Below, one piece after another: positions 16,763 to 25,107 of a stretch of 64,000 nucleotides of DNA. The stretch spans positions 1 to 64,000 of the forward strand of contig DAIMZH010000012.1 of the NCBI GenBank assembly GCA_036734105.1. The letters are read 5' to 3'. The notes below the pieces were generated by a model, which was given only the letters and a program-made list of their open reading frames with translations, made no database searches and had not been told where the DNA came from. Numbering within the stretch: the stretch's first letter is position 1; each line of letters starts with the position of its first letter. This DNA comes from Azoarcus_F sp036734105 (GTDB taxonomy: Bacteria; Pseudomonadota; Gammaproteobacteria; Burkholderiales; Rhodocyclaceae). A program made the translations under genes and the position numbers.

Positions 16763-17727
16763 TGCGCGCTCTCGTTTCACTTTTTGCAGTCTGCCTGCTG
16801 GCGGGTTTCTCCGGTGCCGGGTGGTCGCAGACAACCGACGAGGCGCTCAAGCTGCTTGGCAAGATTGCCAACGCCGGGCAACGCCTCAACTACAGCGGTG
16901 TCTTCGTGTATCAGTCTGGTGCCGGGTTCGAGACATCGCGTATCACGCATGTGGTGGATGCCAGTGGGGAGCGGGAACGACTTGAGGTGCTCGATGGTAG
17001 CCCGCGTGAAGTGGTTCGACGTAATCGTGAAGTCAGATGCGTTTTGCCGGACATCAAGACCGTAATCATTGATCGTTCAGGCCGCCAGCGGTCCTTTCCT
17101 TCACGACTGGGTGACTCCCACCGCTTGTTGGCTGAACACTACGAGGTTGTGTTGGCGGGTAACGAGCGTGTGGCCGGCATGGACACCCAGAGACTTTTTC
17201 TGGTGCCAAAGGATAATCTTCGCTACCGACACGAATTCTGGGTTGAAGTCGCTACCGGGTTGCTACTCAAATCCCGCATGCTGGACGAGTCCGGGTCGGT
17301 GGTCGAACAATTTGCTTTCACCGATGTGGTGATTGGCGATGCGGTTGACCAGTCGCTACTGAGGCCTCGCATTGAAACCGATGGCTGGCGTATCATCGAC
17401 GCGGACGGGCATTCGGTGCCTCATGCTGAGTCGGGCTGGACGCTGTCGCAAGAGATGCCAGGTTTTGAGCTCAGGTCAGTGTCCAGTCGACCGCTTGGAA
17501 AAAACAACCAACCCATCCTTCACCTGATGTTCAGTGACGGCTTGTCAGCCATGTCGGTGTTCATCGAACCGGGCGAACTTGTATTGGACGGTGGTCTTGG
17601 GCCGATTGCGTCTGGACCGATCAATATCTACCGTCGATTGGTTGGTGATCAGTTGATTACCGTGCTGGGTGAAGTGCCCGTTGTTGCATTGCAGCGACTT
17701 GGTGATGCGCTCCAGCCAACACATTGA
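16762..17727 (+). CDS. rseB: periplasmic sigma-E regulator RseB (MucB)
   Basis: 321 aa. Cleaved signal peptide (MRALVSLFAVCLLAGFSGAG), then the MucB/RseB fold starting ALKLLGKIANAGQRLNYSGV with FVYQSG and RREVRCVLPD-like features. RseB binds the periplasmic part of RseA and senses lipid or LPS intermediates, protecting RseA from proteolysis. Overlaps the rseA stop by one base and is followed closely by rseC. Confidence 0.92.
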   Translation: MRALVSLFAVCLLAGFSGAGWSQTTDEALKLLGKIANAGQRLNYSGVFVYQSGAGFETSRITHVVDASGERERLEVLDGSPREVVRRNREVRCVLPDIKTVIIDRSGRQRSFPSRLGDSHRLLAEHYEVVLAGNERVAGMDTQRLFLVPKDNLRYRHEFWVEVATGLLLKSRMLDESGSVVEQFAFTDVVIGDAVDQSLLRPRIETDGWRIIDADGHSVPHAESGWTLSQEMPGFELRSVSSRPLGKNNQPILHLMFSDGLSAMSVFIEPGELVLDGGLGPIASGPINIYRRLVGDQLITVLGEVPVVALQRLGDALQPTH

Positions 17728-17774
17728 CATGGTGTCTCCGGCTATTGACAATGTCTGGCCTTGGACTGTCAGAC

Positions 17775-18242
17775 ATGATTGAAGCGCGTGGAAAGGTGCT
17801 CCGTGTCGATCGTGGTTTGGTTTGGGTGAAGGTTAGCGACAAACTTCAGGGTTGTGGTCGTTGCGACGAGCCTGGAGGCTGTCGATCTGTCAAACTTGCC
17901 TACTCGATCAGGCCTCCGGAAGACGTATTTGCGCTGCCAGACTCGCTGGGTCTGGCAGCAGGTGATGCTGTTTTGGTGCGCATGCAGGACTATGGCCCGT
18001 TACTGGGTGCGCTGGGCAGCTATGGTCTTGGAGCACTTCTGATGGTATCGGGGGCAGGGCTTGGCCATTACCTCGCACCGATCGGCCATGAAGATTTCTA
18101 TGCACTTGGCGGACTTGCCAGCGGTTTGCTGATGGCGTTCGTGATCAACCGCCTGTTCCACCGCAGCCGACGATGGCGCGGCGCCTTGAGCATGGAGTTG
18201 GTGCGAGACGACGGGGTATGCCTTGTGGAGAAACCCCGGTGA
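17775..18242 (+). CDS. rseC: RseC/MucC family Fe-S membrane protein
   Basis: 155 aa. The N-terminal cytoplasmic domain carries a cysteine cluster (GCGRCDEPGGC) expected to hold an Fe-S centre, followed by two transmembrane helices (about residues 75-95, LGALGSYGLGALLMVSGAG, and 100-120). RseC proteins modulate sigma-E signalling, and a paralogue helps reduce SoxR. ATG 17775 gives the conserved start MIEARGKVL; ATG 17751 and TTG 17724 are upstream alternatives. The GTGA overlap with the next gene indicates coupling. Confidence 0.88.
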   Translation: MIEARGKVLRVDRGLVWVKVSDKLQGCGRCDEPGGCRSVKLAYSIRPPEDVFALPDSLGLAAGDAVLVRMQDYGPLLGALGSYGLGALLMVSGAGLGHYLAPIGHEDFYALGGLASGLLMAFVINRLFHRSRRWRGALSMELVRDDGVCLVEKPR

Positions 18243-18511
18243 GTTCGCAAGGGCGTTGCTTCACAGTGCTTGGCCGCAGATGGTGTCATCTCTGTGAGCA
18301 CATGGTAGAGGCCCTGCAGCCTATTGCCGATGAATTTGGCTGGAAGATCGAGGTGCTGGACGTGGATCAGGATGAGGCGCTGGAGTCGCGCTGGGGTTTG
18401 CTAATCCCGGTATTGCTCGCAGATGGCGTTGAATTGTGCCACTACCGCCTTGATATCACGGCTGTTCGCACGCATTGCCGCCGTTTTCCGATAGAATCCG
18501 GGTCCAAGTAG
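18239..18511 (+). CDS. glutaredoxin-family protein (DUF836)
   Basis: 90 aa thioredoxin-fold protein. Active-site-like C-H-L-C in WCHLCEHMVEAL near residue 15, followed by VLDVDQDEALESRWGLLIPV with the cis-proline segment (LIPVLL). Such proteins are commonly encoded between the rpoE operon and lepA in betaproteobacteria. GTG start overlapping the rseC stop (GTGA), with GGAG 8 nt upstream. The redox partner is unknown. Confidence 0.82.
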   Translation: MSSQGRCFTVLGRRWCHLCEHMVEALQPIADEFGWKIEVLDVDQDEALESRWGLLIPVLLADGVELCHYRLDITAVRTHCRRFPIESGSK

Positions 18512-18527
18512 TTTCCGACTGACCAAC

Positions 18528-18551
18528 GGGTGTCGATTGGCACCCTTTTTT
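18528..18551 (+). terminator. terminator-like hairpin immediately before lepA
   Basis: GGGTGTC (18528-18534) pairs with GGCACCC (18539-18545; one G-U pair) around a 4-nt loop, followed by six T residues (18546-18551). It ends 8 nt before the lepA ATG. It would end the rpoE operon, or act as an attenuator or translational block for lepA. Confidence 0.65.
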
Positions 18552-18559
18552 GTTGTCTC

Positions 18560-20356
18560 ATGCAACGTATCCGAAATTTCTCCATCATCGCCCACATCGA
18601 TCACGGTAAATCTACCCTGGCCGATAGGTTGATTCATGCTTGTGGCGCCTTGTCCGACCGGGAAATGGAAGAGCAGGTGCTCGACTCCATGGACCTTGAG
18701 CGCGAGCGCGGCATTACCATCAAGGCTCAGACAGCGTCGCTTCAGTACAAGGCGCGAGACGGTCATATTTACAACCTCAATCTGATCGACACGCCGGGGC
18801 ATGTTGACTTCTCTTACGAGGTCAGCCGTTCGCTTGCTGCCTGCGAGGGCGCGCTGCTGGTGGTCGATGCGTCGCAAGGTGTCGAGGCTCAAACTGTCGC
18901 CAACTGTTACACCGCGATAGAGCAGAATGTCGAGGTGATTCCGGTTCTTAACAAGATCGACTTGCCGGCCGCCGACCCGGAAAGTGCCCGCGCCGAGATC
19001 GAAGACATCATTGGTGTTGATGCCTCAGAAGCCACGCTGTGTTCTGCCAAAACTGGCGTCGGCATCGCCGAGGTGCTTGAAACCGTGGTCGCCCGGGTGC
19101 CGCCGCCAAAGGGTAACCCTGACGGTCCGTTGAAGGCCTTGATCATCGACTCTTGGTTCGACAACTATGTCGGGGTGGTGATTCTTGTGCGTGTTGTCGA
19201 TGGTGTGCTCAAGCCCAAGGATCGCATTCTGTTGATGTCAAACGGCGCGCAATATCCATGTGACGAGGTCGGGGTGTTCACTCCTCGGTCAGTGGCCAGG
19301 GATCACTTGTCCGCAGGTGAAGTGGGTTTTGTGATTGCGGGTATCAAGGAGCTAAAGGCCGCCAAGGTCGGCGACACTGTCACCCTGGCCAATCGTCCGG
19401 CTGACACGCCCTTGCCGGGTTTCAGGGAGATCAAGCCGCAAGTGTTCGCTGGTTTGTACCCGGTTGAGTCCAGCGAATACGAGCAGTTGCGCGAGTCGCT
19501 CGAAAAACTTCAACTCAACGATGCCTCACTTCAGTTTGAGCCGGAGGTTTCGCAGGCTTTGGGTTTTGGTTTCCGTTGTGGTTTTCTCGGCATGCTGCAT
19601 ATGGATATCGTGCAGGAGCGCCTGGAGCGTCAGTTCGACATGGATCTCATCACCACGGCACCTACCGTGGTTTATGAGGTGCTGATGAACAGTGGCGAGG
19701 TCATGCGCATTGAAAATCCGGCCAAGCTGCCCGATCTGTCCAAAGTGGCCGAGATCCGCGAGCCCATCATTACTGCTACCATCTTTTTGCCGCAGGAATA
19801 CGTAGGCCCGGTCATCACGCTGTGCAACCAGAAGCGTGGGATGCAGGTCGACATGCGCTACATGGGGCGTCAGGTGCAACTGATCTACGACATGCCGATG
19901 AACGAGGTCGTCATGGATTTCTTCGATCGCCTCAAATCTGTTTCGCGCGGCTATGCATCGCTGGACTATGAGTTCAAGGAGTATCGTCCGGCTGATCTGG
20001 TCAAGCTTGACCTTATGGTCGGTGGAGAGAAGGTAGACGCCTTGTCGGTGATTGTGCACCGAGGCAGTGCGCAGTATAGAGGCCGCGAACTGGCTACCAG
20101 GCTGCGGGGCTTGATCCCGCGTCAGATGTTTGACGTGGCTGTACAGGCTGCCATTGGCTCCCACATCATTGCGCGCGAAACCATCAAGGCGCTCCGCAAG
20201 AACGTGCTCGCCAAGTGCTATGGAGGTGATATTTCCCGAAAGCGCAAGCTGCTCGAAAAGCAGAAGGAAGGCAAGAAACGCATGAAGCAAGTAGGCAACG
20301 TGGAGATACCTCAAGAAGCCTTTCTTGCGGTTCTTCGCACCGATGAAGGAAAGTGA
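18560..20356 (+). CDS. lepA: elongation factor 4 (LepA), translational GTPase
   Basis: 598 aa (E. coli 599). Begins MQRIRNFSIIAHIDHGKST (G1 P-loop); G2/G3 regions GITIKAQTAS and DTPGHVDFSYE, G4 NKIDLP, and the LepA-specific C-terminal domain starting near GYASLDYEFKEYRPADLVKL. LepA acts on stalled or initiating ribosomes. No Shine-Dalgarno sequence lies before ATG 18560; the space is taken by a terminator-like hairpin. lepB follows 56 nt downstream. Confidence 0.96.
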   Translation: MQRIRNFSIIAHIDHGKSTLADRLIHACGALSDREMEEQVLDSMDLERERGITIKAQTASLQYKARDGHIYNLNLIDTPGHVDFSYEVSRSLAACEGALLVVDASQGVEAQTVANCYTAIEQNVEVIPVLNKIDLPAADPESARAEIEDIIGVDASEATLCSAKTGVGIAEVLETVVARVPPPKGNPDGPLKALIIDSWFDNYVGVVILVRVVDGVLKPKDRILLMSNGAQYPCDEVGVFTPRSVARDHLSAGEVGFVIAGIKELKAAKVGDTVTLANRPADTPLPGFREIKPQVFAGLYPVESSEYEQLRESLEKLQLNDASLQFEPEVSQALGFGFRCGFLGMLHMDIVQERLERQFDMDLITTAPTVVYEVLMNSGEVMRIENPAKLPDLSKVAEIREPIITATIFLPQEYVGPVITLCNQKRGMQVDMRYMGRQVQLIYDMPMNEVVMDFFDRLKSVSRGYASLDYEFKEYRPADLVKLDLMVGGEKVDALSVIVHRGSAQYRGRELATRLRGLIPRQMFDVAVQAAIGSHIIARETIKALRKNVLAKCYGGDISRKRKLLEKQKEGKKRMKQVGNVEIPQEAFLAVLRTDEGK

Positions 20357-20412
20357 TTCGTGCTTTCACACAGGCTGGCTGTGCGCGGATCTGACATGTT
20401 TTGGGAGTGGAT

Positions 20413-21201
20413 GTGAACTTCGCACTGATTCTTTTTGTGCTGTTGATCTTCACTGGTGCGCTGTGGGCGCTGGATCGGTTTCACGCCCGCAAACTCAGGC
20501 CAGCGAATGCACCCGCTCCCTGGTGGGTGGAGTATGGTGCCAGTTTCTTTCCGGTGATCCTGATCGTGTTTACGCTACGCTCGTTTGTCGTGGAGCCTTT
20601 CCGGATTCCTTCTGGCTCGATGATCCCGACTCTCGTCGTGGGTGACTTCATTCTGGTTCAAAAGTGGTCTTATGGCATCCGTTTGCCAGTCATCAACAAG
20701 AAGATCATCGACGTGGCTGACCCTGAGCGAGGCGACGTCATGGTGTTTCGCTATCCGGCTGACCCGCGCCTGGATTACATCAAGCGGGTTGTTGGCCTGC
20801 CTGGCGATCGCGTGCAATATCACAACAAGCGCTTGACCATCAATGGCAAACCGGTGGAGTTGCAACGCGAGGAAGACTACCTGCATCCGGACCGTCTGTA
20901 TTACTCGCCGCGCTTTACCGAGAAACTTGGCGCGGTGAGTCATTCGATTCTCATCGAGCAGGATGTGCCACCCTTTGTACCGCAAATCATGGACTTTCCA
21001 CACCGCAACAATTGCACCTACACCGCGACCGGTGTGAGTTGTGTTGTGCCGGAAGGACATTACTTTGTGATGGGTGATAATCGTGACGCCAGCAGTGACA
21101 GTCGTGTGTGGGGTTTCGTGCCCGATCAAAACATTGTCGGACGGGCTTTCTTTGTCTGGTTCAACTTCAGCGACATGAAGCGAATCGGGAGCTTTAACTA
21201 A
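20413..21201 (+). CDS. lepB: signal peptidase I
   Basis: 262 aa. Two N-terminal transmembrane helices (residues about 2-20 and 45-62), the nucleophile Ser69 in IPSGSMIPTL, the general-base lysine in DYIKRVVGLPGD, and the box E region GDNRDASSDSR. It removes signal peptides from exported proteins. The GTG at 20413 has GGGAG 5 nt upstream; a TTG at 20401 is an alternative. Its stop overlaps the next gene by one base. Confidence 0.94.
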   Translation: MNFALILFVLLIFTGALWALDRFHARKLRPANAPAPWWVEYGASFFPVILIVFTLRSFVVEPFRIPSGSMIPTLVVGDFILVQKWSYGIRLPVINKKIIDVADPERGDVMVFRYPADPRLDYIKRVVGLPGDRVQYHNKRLTINGKPVELQREEDYLHPDRLYYSPRFTEKLGAVSHSILIEQDVPPFVPQIMDFPHRNNCTYTATGVSCVVPEGHYFVMGDNRDASSDSRVWGFVPDQNIVGRAFFVWFNFSDMKRIGSFN

Positions 21202-21575
21202 TGAGTACGGCACCCCTGGCCAGGCGTCAGCGTGGCATCAGTCTGATTGGTTTGATGATTGTTGGCGCCATGCTGGCCTTCGTGTTGTTGCTCGGGTTTC
21301 GAACGGTGCCGGCGCTCAATGAATACCTGGCGCTCCAGCGTATCGTCAAAGTTGTGGCGACCGAAGGGCAGCAATCTGCCAGCAATGCTGACATGCGTAC
21401 CAGCTTCGACAGACGTGCCCAGATTGACAGTGTCACCAGTGTCACCGGGCGAGACCTGATGATTACCCGCGAGGCGGGTGTTGTAGTGGTTGCTGTCGCC
21501 TGGGAGCGGCGTGTGCCGGTGGCTGGCAATGTCAGCCTGCTTTTCGAATTCAATGCAAGAGGATTTGGGCGCTAG
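21201..21575 (+). CDS. DUF4845 membrane-anchored protein
   Basis: 124 aa. A pilin-like N terminus (RRQRGISLIGLMIVGAMLAF) gives one transmembrane helix at about residues 11-33, followed by a small periplasmic domain ending LLFEFNARG. This matches DUF4845, found between lepB and rnc in many beta- and gammaproteobacteria; its function is not established. TAATG overlap with lepB and TAGTG overlap with rnc show it is translationally coupled to both. Confidence 0.85.
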   Translation: MSTAPLARRQRGISLIGLMIVGAMLAFVLLLGFRTVPALNEYLALQRIVKVVATEGQQSASNADMRTSFDRRAQIDSVTSVTGRDLMITREAGVVVVAVAWERRVPVAGNVSLLFEFNARGFGR

Positions 21576-22252
21576 TGGAATCTGCATTTCGACAACTGGA
21601 AGACCGGATTGGCTATCGCTTTCGCAACTCCGGTTTGCTGGTTGAGGCGCTTACCCATCGCAGCTATGGTTCGCCGAACAACGAGCGGCTTGAGTTTCTG
21701 GGTGACAGTGTTCTCAATTGCCTGATCGCCATTCGTCTCTGCGAGCGTTTTCCGTCACTGCGTGAAGGGGAGTTGTCTCGCTTGCGGGCATCGTTGGTGC
21801 GCCAGGAAGGCCTTCATCCGGTGGCAGAACACCTTGATCTTGGGCGATGGTTGCGCCTGGGCGATGGTGAGCGCAAGAGCGGTGGACATCGTCGCCCTTC
21901 AATTCTGGCTGATGCGCTGGAGGCGCTTATTGCGGCTGTGCATCTGGATGGTGGTTTTGGTGCGGCGCAGGTCTTTGTAGATACTATCTACTCCGATCAA
22001 TTTGACCAGCTTGACCCCCAGGATGTGTTGAAGGACCCAAAAACTGCGCTGCAGGAGTGGTTGCAGGCGCGCAAGAAGCCTTTGCCGGAGTACGTGACAC
22101 TTGAAGTCCACGGCGAGGCTCATTCTCAGGATTTTGAAGTGGCTTGTGTGGTCAAATGCATGGGCGTGCGCCAGGTAGGACGCGGCACCAGCCGACGTGC
22201 CGCCGAGCAGCAGTCAGCCAAAGCCGCTCTGGAGCAGTTGAAAAAAACATGA
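21575..22252 (+). CDS. rnc: ribonuclease III
   Basis: 225 aa. The RNase III signature ERLEFLGDSVL (residues about 38-48) supplies the metal-binding residues, and the C-terminal double-stranded RNA-binding domain begins near DPKTALQEWLQ. It processes rRNA precursors and structured mRNAs. GTG start overlapping the DUF4845 stop; ATGA overlap with era, the typical rnc-era pair. Confidence 0.96.
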   Translation: MESAFRQLEDRIGYRFRNSGLLVEALTHRSYGSPNNERLEFLGDSVLNCLIAIRLCERFPSLREGELSRLRASLVRQEGLHPVAEHLDLGRWLRLGDGERKSGGHRRPSILADALEALIAAVHLDGGFGAAQVFVDTIYSDQFDQLDPQDVLKDPKTALQEWLQARKKPLPEYVTLEVHGEAHSQDFEVACVVKCMGVRQVGRGTSRRAAEQQSAKAALEQLKKT

Positions 22253-23157
22253 ACGACACCACCGCGGAACAGACGCCGGTTTTTCATACCGGTTTCGTCG
22301 CCATTGTCGGCCGCCCGAATGTGGGCAAGTCGACCCTGCTCAACCGACTCATTGGGCAAAAGATCAGCATTGTCTCGCGCAAGGCGCAGACCACTCGTCA
22401 CCGCGTTAATGGGGTGTTGACCGAGGAGGGGGCGCAGTTCATTTTCGTTGATACGCCGGGTTTTCAGATGAGGCATCGCAATGCCCTCAACCGCGCCATG
22501 AACCGTAGCGTGACACAGGCGCTGAACGATGTAGATGCGGTGTTCTTTGTCATTGAGGCTGGGCGTTTTGGAGAGGATGATCGCAAGGTGGTCGAGGTAT
22601 TGCCGCAAAACGGCAAGGTGGTACTGGTCATCAACAAGATTGACCGCCTGGCCGACAAGCGAGTGTTGCTCCCTTTCATTGCTGAGGTGAGCGCGGCGTT
22701 TCAGTTTGCTGAAATCGTGCCGCTCAGCGCAGAGAAGGACAAGAACATCGACGTCCTGCTGTCGGTGGGCAGGGCCATGCTGCCCGAGGGGCCACCGGTT
22801 TTTGGCGAGGATGACATCACCGATCGTAGCGAGCGTTTTCTGGCGGCCGAGTTTTTGCGTGAGAAACTGTTCCGCTTGCTTGGCGATGAGCTTCCCTACG
22901 GAATCGCGGTCGAAATCGAAAAGTATGAAACTGAAGGCAATCTGCGGCGAATCTTTGCTGCAGTGATCGTGGATCGCGAGAGCCATAAGGGCATAGTGAT
23001 TGGTCGCAAGGGCGAGCAACTCAAGCGTATCTCCAGCGAAGCGCGGGTTGATCTGGAGAAGTTGTTCGATTGCAAGGTCTATCTTGAAGTCTGGGTAAAG
23101 GTCAAGCAGGGCTGGGCCGACGACGAACGTGCCCTCAAGAGCCTGGGCTACGAATAG
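22249..23157 (+). CDS. era: GTPase Era
   Basis: 302 aa. GTPase domain with GRPNVGKSTLLN (G1), DTPGF (G3) and NKIDRL (G4), followed by a KH domain with VIGRKGEQLKRISSEAR that binds the 3' end of 16S rRNA during 30S assembly. ATG 22249 overlaps the rnc stop and matches the family N terminus. recO follows after 56 nt. Confidence 0.96.
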   Translation: MNDTTAEQTPVFHTGFVAIVGRPNVGKSTLLNRLIGQKISIVSRKAQTTRHRVNGVLTEEGAQFIFVDTPGFQMRHRNALNRAMNRSVTQALNDVDAVFFVIEAGRFGEDDRKVVEVLPQNGKVVLVINKIDRLADKRVLLPFIAEVSAAFQFAEIVPLSAEKDKNIDVLLSVGRAMLPEGPPVFGEDDITDRSERFLAAEFLREKLFRLLGDELPYGIAVEIEKYETEGNLRRIFAAVIVDRESHKGIVIGRKGEQLKRISSEARVDLEKLFDCKVYLEVWVKVKQGWADDERALKSLGYE

Positions 23158-23213
23158 CAAGCGGGTAGCTGACCGCCTCCCGGATTTATCTTCCAGCAAG
23201 GATCAGAAACGCG

Positions 23214-23948
23214 GTGAGTCAAAGACAGCGCGTCGATCAGCAGCCAGGCTTCGTGCTACACACCTATCCTTGGCGAGAAACCAGCCTAATCGTCGAGGTG
23301 TTCTCGCGCGATCATGGTCGTGTGGCCATGGTCGCCAAGGGCGCACGTCGTCCCATGTCTGCGCTGCGCGGCGTGCTGATGGCCTTTCAGCCCCTGCGGC
23401 TTGACTGGTCTGGCGGCGGGGAGGTCAAGACCCTGGTGCGTGCTGAATGGCAAGGCGGTCAACCGTTGCTTTCCGGGAGAGCGCTGCTGTGTGGTTATTA
23501 TCTGAATGAATTGCTGGTCAAACTGTCCGCGCGTGAAGATGCACACCCTGCGTTGTTCGAGGCCTACGCACAGTGCTTGCGCGACTTGGCTGCTGGTCAG
23601 GCGTTACCCCCGATTCTGCGCCGATTCGAGCTGGTATTGTTGAGCGAGCTTGGCTATGCAGTGTTGCTCGATCATGAGGCCCGCAACGGCGATGCAGTGA
23701 CTGACAAGACAAACTACCTCTATATAATTGAGCAGGGTCCTGTTGAGCTCATGGAGGGTGATGAGCTTGGCAACAGCGAAGGCGTGATTCTGGCGGGTCG
23801 TGTGTTGCTTGACATGGCGGCAGGGGACTTCTCCGCGCCCGAAACCCTGGTGCAGAGCAAAAGCCTGCTGCGCCTGCTGATCAATCACTATCTCGGCGGT
23901 CAGACGCTGCAATCGCGCCGGGTATTTACGGAGTTGCAATCGCTGTGA
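23214..23948 (+). CDS. recO: DNA repair protein RecO
   Basis: 244 aa. An OB-fold N terminus (FVLHTYPWRETSLIVEVFSR, DHGRVAMVAKGARRP) and a helical C-terminal domain with LRRFELVLLSELGYA. RecO loads RecA on SSB-coated single-stranded DNA in the RecFOR pathway. The zinc-binding cysteines found in some RecO proteins are not evident. GTG start; its own end overlaps pdxJ (GTGA). Confidence 0.92.
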   Translation: MSQRQRVDQQPGFVLHTYPWRETSLIVEVFSRDHGRVAMVAKGARRPMSALRGVLMAFQPLRLDWSGGGEVKTLVRAEWQGGQPLLSGRALLCGYYLNELLVKLSAREDAHPALFEAYAQCLRDLAAGQALPPILRRFELVLLSELGYAVLLDHEARNGDAVTDKTNYLYIIEQGPVELMEGDELGNSEGVILAGRVLLDMAAGDFSAPETLVQSKSLLRLLINHYLGGQTLQSRRVFTELQSL

Positions 23949-24709
23949 TCGAGCTTGGTGTCAATATCGACCATGTTGCCACGCTGCGCCAGGCGCGGCG
24001 TGGTTGGGAGCCCGACCCTGTGTGGGCGGCTGTGGAGGCCCACCTGGGTGGGGCCGATGGCATTACCATTCATCTGCGCGAGGACCGTCGGCATATCGGT
24101 GACGACGATGTGCGCCGGTTGCGTGAGCTGACCCAGGTGAAGCTCAACCTCGAAATGGCTGCGACTGACGAGATGGTCGGCATCGCCTGCCTCACACGCC
24201 CCGAAATGGCCATGCTGGTGCCTGAGGGGCGCCAGGAGGTGACCACAGAAGGGGGTTTGGACATTGTGTCGCAAAAGGAATACCTCACCGATGTGGTGGC
24301 GCGGCTTGCCGATTCAGGTATTGTCACCAGCGTATTCATTGATCCGGACCCCGCCCAGATTGAGGCGGCGGCACTCATCGGTGCCCGCGTGTGCGAGATT
24401 CACACCGGCCCTTATGCGCATGCCTTTCATTGCGCTGGGCGGGATGTCGATAGTCCGGAGGTGATGCGTCAACTCGACAAGATCCGCTTGGCGGGTGAAA
24501 CCATTCGCGCGCTGGGCATGCGCTTTAACGCCGGTCATGCCCTCAACTATTACAACGTGCAACCGGTTGCCGCCTTGCCCGGTGTGCGCGAACTGCACAT
24601 TGGGCACGCGATTGTCAGTCGGGCCATGTTTGTCGGCTTGCGTGCAGCGGTTGGCGAGATGAAGCGCCTGATGCGTGAGGGCGCCGAGCAGGGAGCACGC
24701 AGCGCGTGA
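23945..24709 (+). CDS. pdxJ: pyridoxine 5'-phosphate synthase
   Basis: 254 aa TIM barrel. Starts IELGVNIDHVATLRQARRG, with IHLREDRRHI, LNLEMA and the C-terminal LHIGHAIVSRAMFVGL phosphate-binding stretch. PdxJ condenses deoxyxylulose 5-phosphate with 3-amino-1-hydroxyacetone phosphate to make pyridoxine phosphate. GTGA overlaps on both sides with recO and acpS. Confidence 0.96.
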   Translation: MIELGVNIDHVATLRQARRGWEPDPVWAAVEAHLGGADGITIHLREDRRHIGDDDVRRLRELTQVKLNLEMAATDEMVGIACLTRPEMAMLVPEGRQEVTTEGGLDIVSQKEYLTDVVARLADSGIVTSVFIDPDPAQIEAAALIGARVCEIHTGPYAHAFHCAGRDVDSPEVMRQLDKIRLAGETIRALGMRFNAGHALNYYNVQPVAALPGVRELHIGHAIVSRAMFVGLRAAVGEMKRLMREGAEQGARSA

Positions 24710-25107
24710 TCTACGGCATTGGCACCGACATCGTGCGCGTTGACCGTCTGTCGGCATCGCTGGGGCGCCATGGCGAGCGCTTTGCCGCGCGCATCCTGGC
24801 AGACCGCGAGCTGGATGACTTTGCCGCCAGTGCCGACAGACCGCGTTATCTGGCCAAGCGTTTTGCTGCCAAAGAGGCTTTTGGCAAGGCGCTGGGCACT
24901 GGCGTTGCTGTGCCCGCCACGCTGCATGCGGTGGCGGTGACGCACGACGCGCTGGGCAAGCCGCTCTATGTTTTTGATGACCGGCTTGCCGCATTCATGA
25001 AGGAGCGACACTTGAGTGCGCATCTGAGCTTGTCGGATGAGGCTGATTATGTGGTGGCGTTTGCGCTGATCGAGACGCGCGCCACCACCGTGGAGCACGC
25101 TTCATGA
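24706..25107 (+). CDS. acpS: holo-ACP synthase
   Basis: 133 aa. Motif GIGTDIVRVDR with the metal-binding aspartate, and the second motif RYLAKRFAAKEAFGKALG. AcpS attaches phosphopantetheine to the serine of AcpP (gene at 11733). It overlaps pdxJ (GTGA) and nagZ (ATGA); the pdxJ-acpS pair is conserved across proteobacteria. Confidence 0.95.
   Translation: MIYGIGTDIVRVDRLSASLGRHGERFAARILADRELDDFAASADRPRYLAKRFAAKEAFGKALGTGVAVPATLHAVAVTHDALGKPLYVFDDRLAAFMKERHLSAHLSLSDEADYVVAFALIETRATTVEHAS

Noticed and set aside
22126..23199. 357-codon minus-strand frame opposite era
   Set aside because: Antisense shadow of a well-conserved gene; no start signal or recognisable domain.
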